From: Blasia pusilla
Taxonomy: Eukaryota > Marchantiophyta > Marchantiopsida > Blasiales
Reading direction: 5' to 3'
Length of the DNA stretch: 64,000 nucleotides
NCBI GenBank assembly: GCA_050084515.1
Contig: CM114274.1
Span: forward strand, 9,858,001 to 9,922,000
The notes beneath the pieces are model-generated. The model worked only from the letters and a program-made list of their open reading frames with translations, ran no database searches and was not told the DNA's origin. The translations under genes and the position numbers were made by a program. Shown in pieces: positions 62,403 through 64,000 of this stretch (the first letter of the stretch is position 1; each line of letters begins with the position of its first letter).

Positions 62403-62437
<35 letters not shown>

Positions 62438-62530
62438 AATTCAAGTAACTTCACTATTATGCATTCTCCTTCCATCTCATCTCATCTATCTATCCATCCA
62501 TCCATCCATCCATCCATCCATCCATTCATG
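62246..62530. promoter_or_regulatory. 5' untranslated/promoter region of the Patched-like gene with CT and CATC tracts
   Basis: Upstream of the proposed start ATG-GGG (62240-62245) lie a CT tract (62407-62435) and a CATC tract (62493-62524). CT-rich tracts near transcription starts are common in plants. No clear TATA box was identified, so the start site is unknown. Confidence 0.4.
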
Positions 62531-64000
62531 CATTTTGAACCAAAGCCCATCTACAAATCCACAGACACACAGATAGACAGAAAGTTCGAAACATCTGATT
62601 ATTTTGTTCATTTACTTCGCAAAGTCCCAGTAGCGAGCAGCACCTGCTGCTGTTGGAATGCAGACGAGGAAGGAGTGAAGTCTGAGGAGGTCAGATGATC
62701 AGACAGTGCACTCGCTCGCTCACTAACTAACTACCAGTCCTGCCACCACAGACGCAGGCAATCGCTACCTGTACAGAATCCGAACGAAAGAATCCCGCTG
62801 CCCGCAGCCGCTGGTGCGCCACTGCGCTCCCGGTCGACCCGTGGTTAATATCGGGCTGTGTCCTAGGCCCTGGGACGCGGTCCTTCTTCGCGACCCGGTA
62901 CGACTCGGAAATTTGGATACGGGTACCTTCGGTTCCGACTCGCATCCTGCGGTCGCTCCTACAGGTGTCTCTGTCCAGACTCCAGACTCCAGGGCCAGAG
63001 CAGAAGGAGTCCACTACTGGTAAAGGCAAAGCTCCGAGTAGTACTGCGGCCCGCCGCCCGCGCACCTCCAAGGTTGACTCTCCTCCACGAAACACGTGTG
63101 GAATGCGTACTCATTGTCGTCGTCGCGCGGGGCCCATCCCTCGAGGGGGCAGCGTCGAGATCCGCTCCGCAAATCTGCCCGGGTACGTACGCCTGCAGAC
63201 TTGCATGATTGAAAACTCCCAACTTTCGCGTGGTAGATTTGGACCGTGGTTCTGGACCTACCACGTTACTATGAAGCCGGTGGCTGAGTAGTTCAGAGAT
63301 GCAAACTAGTTCTCCTAATTTTCATGAATCTTTTCATCTTTTTTAAAAAGTTCTTTTTACACTTTACACATTTTTAATGGGTTTGCAGCGATTTGAGAGG
63401 GGTGGGGGAGACAAAAATTAATAAACACATGTGGAGCACTCATGAATAGCCTAGATGGCGAAGAAAAATAATGCCTTAAAGACGGCCCCCTACATGCCAT
63501 CTTGAAAGCATCATAATCATTAGCCTGCCTAAAGATTATGCTTTTCTTTTTGTTTTCGGATTCTATAGATTTTTGGGATAAGAATAGGATAAAAACACAC
63601 AAGTTGGAATAGCAGAGAACTATGGTTACGTGTTGTTTTCACAAACCTTTTTTTTCTTTTTAAAAACTTACTATTACATTCTACACACTATTAAAGATGA
63701 TGCTTTTCTTCTTCTTTTTCACGTCATAGATATTTTCTGGATAAGATTAGGATAAAAACACACAAATTGGAATAAGAGATGATGTGCAACAATGTCTCAA
63801 GAGAACCATGGATACGTGTTAAGCTAGCCAGAAGAATTTTAAAATTCTCGATTCGCTTTCTCAATCATTGTCCCAAAAACCGACAAAATGCACATGCTCT
63901 CCTTTGTATTTGTATCTAATTAGCCCACCGGAATCGGAAAATTTCAAAATTTATCGTTCTCTTTTGCACAAACCGGAAACGTACCGGTTCTTATGAAAAA
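62531..64000. other. Upstream intergenic region, no gene recognised
   Basis: 62700-63290 is markedly GC-rich with overlapping open frames on both strands but no domain or codon pattern I trust. From 63290 on it is AT-rich, with a partly repeated block (TATTTTTGGGATAAGA(A/T)TAGGATAAAAACACAC at about 63570 and 63735). Confidence 0.5.

Noticed and set aside
62727-63291. Overlapping open frames in the GC-rich segment upstream of the Patched-like gene
   Set aside because: Frames are open on both strands, as expected from low stop-codon frequency in GC-rich DNA, and none has a recognisable motif.

Overview
The window looks like nuclear DNA from a land plant with a repeat-rich genome. Evidence: a LysM receptor kinase (CERK1/LYK type) split into many small exons, GT-AG introns, Ty1/copia and Ty3/gypsy retrotransposons, long GA/CT microsatellites and low overall gene density. 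An almost complete Patched-family (sterol-sensing-domain) membrane protein gene is unusual for flowering plants and makes me favour a non-seed land plant (lycophyte, bryophyte or fern). That is inference; the sequence does not name the species.

Layout. 1-19.4 kb: a decayed LysM receptor-kinase gene on the + strand. One of its introns is interrupted by a 14.8-kb Ty3/gypsy-like element (element A, - strand, 2308-17111, 4-bp target duplication ATCA). Element A carries a nested 642-bp derivative of its own family and a roughly 6-kb foreign insert that replaces its reverse transcriptase. 19.4-29 kb: no intact gene. It holds fragments of the same retroelement family, small GGTTGCA-ended repeats, an expanded CT microsatellite, a striking array of hairpin repeats and a 650-bp tandem duplication. 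29-38 kb: a second gypsy-like element (element B, - strand), internally deleted and carrying its own 1-kb insertion. 38-41.7 kb: AT-rich, no gene recognised. 41.7-62.2 kb: a Patched-like gene on the - strand that I resolved into 25 exons (about 1,186 codons). A copia element (45283-52029, TSD TAAGA) sits in its intron 16 and satellite-like repeats sit in several introns. 62.2-64 kb: upstream region with CT and CATC microsatellites, no further gene.

Most unusual content. Elements A and B share one polyprotein plan: gag with a CCHC zinc knuckle, aspartic protease, a C5-cytosine DNA methyltransferase domain, reverse transcriptase (B only), RNase H, integrase and a C-terminal PHD finger. A retroelement carrying both a DNA-methylation writer and a histone-tail reader is the best candidate here for an undescribed system. 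Both copies are dead, and in both the catalytic Cys of methyltransferase motif IV reads Tyr. The ends of this family also do not look like ordinary LTRs. About 505 bp at the 5' end and about 140 bp at the 3' end are unique in each element, yet they lie fused in the 642-bp insertion, which has its own 4-bp target duplication.

The receptor-kinase gene carries at least two in-frame stops. The Patched-like gene is nearly intact but has one in-frame TGA and one apparently defective splice acceptor. The two gene loci and the mobile elements have no evident functional link beyond the insertions.
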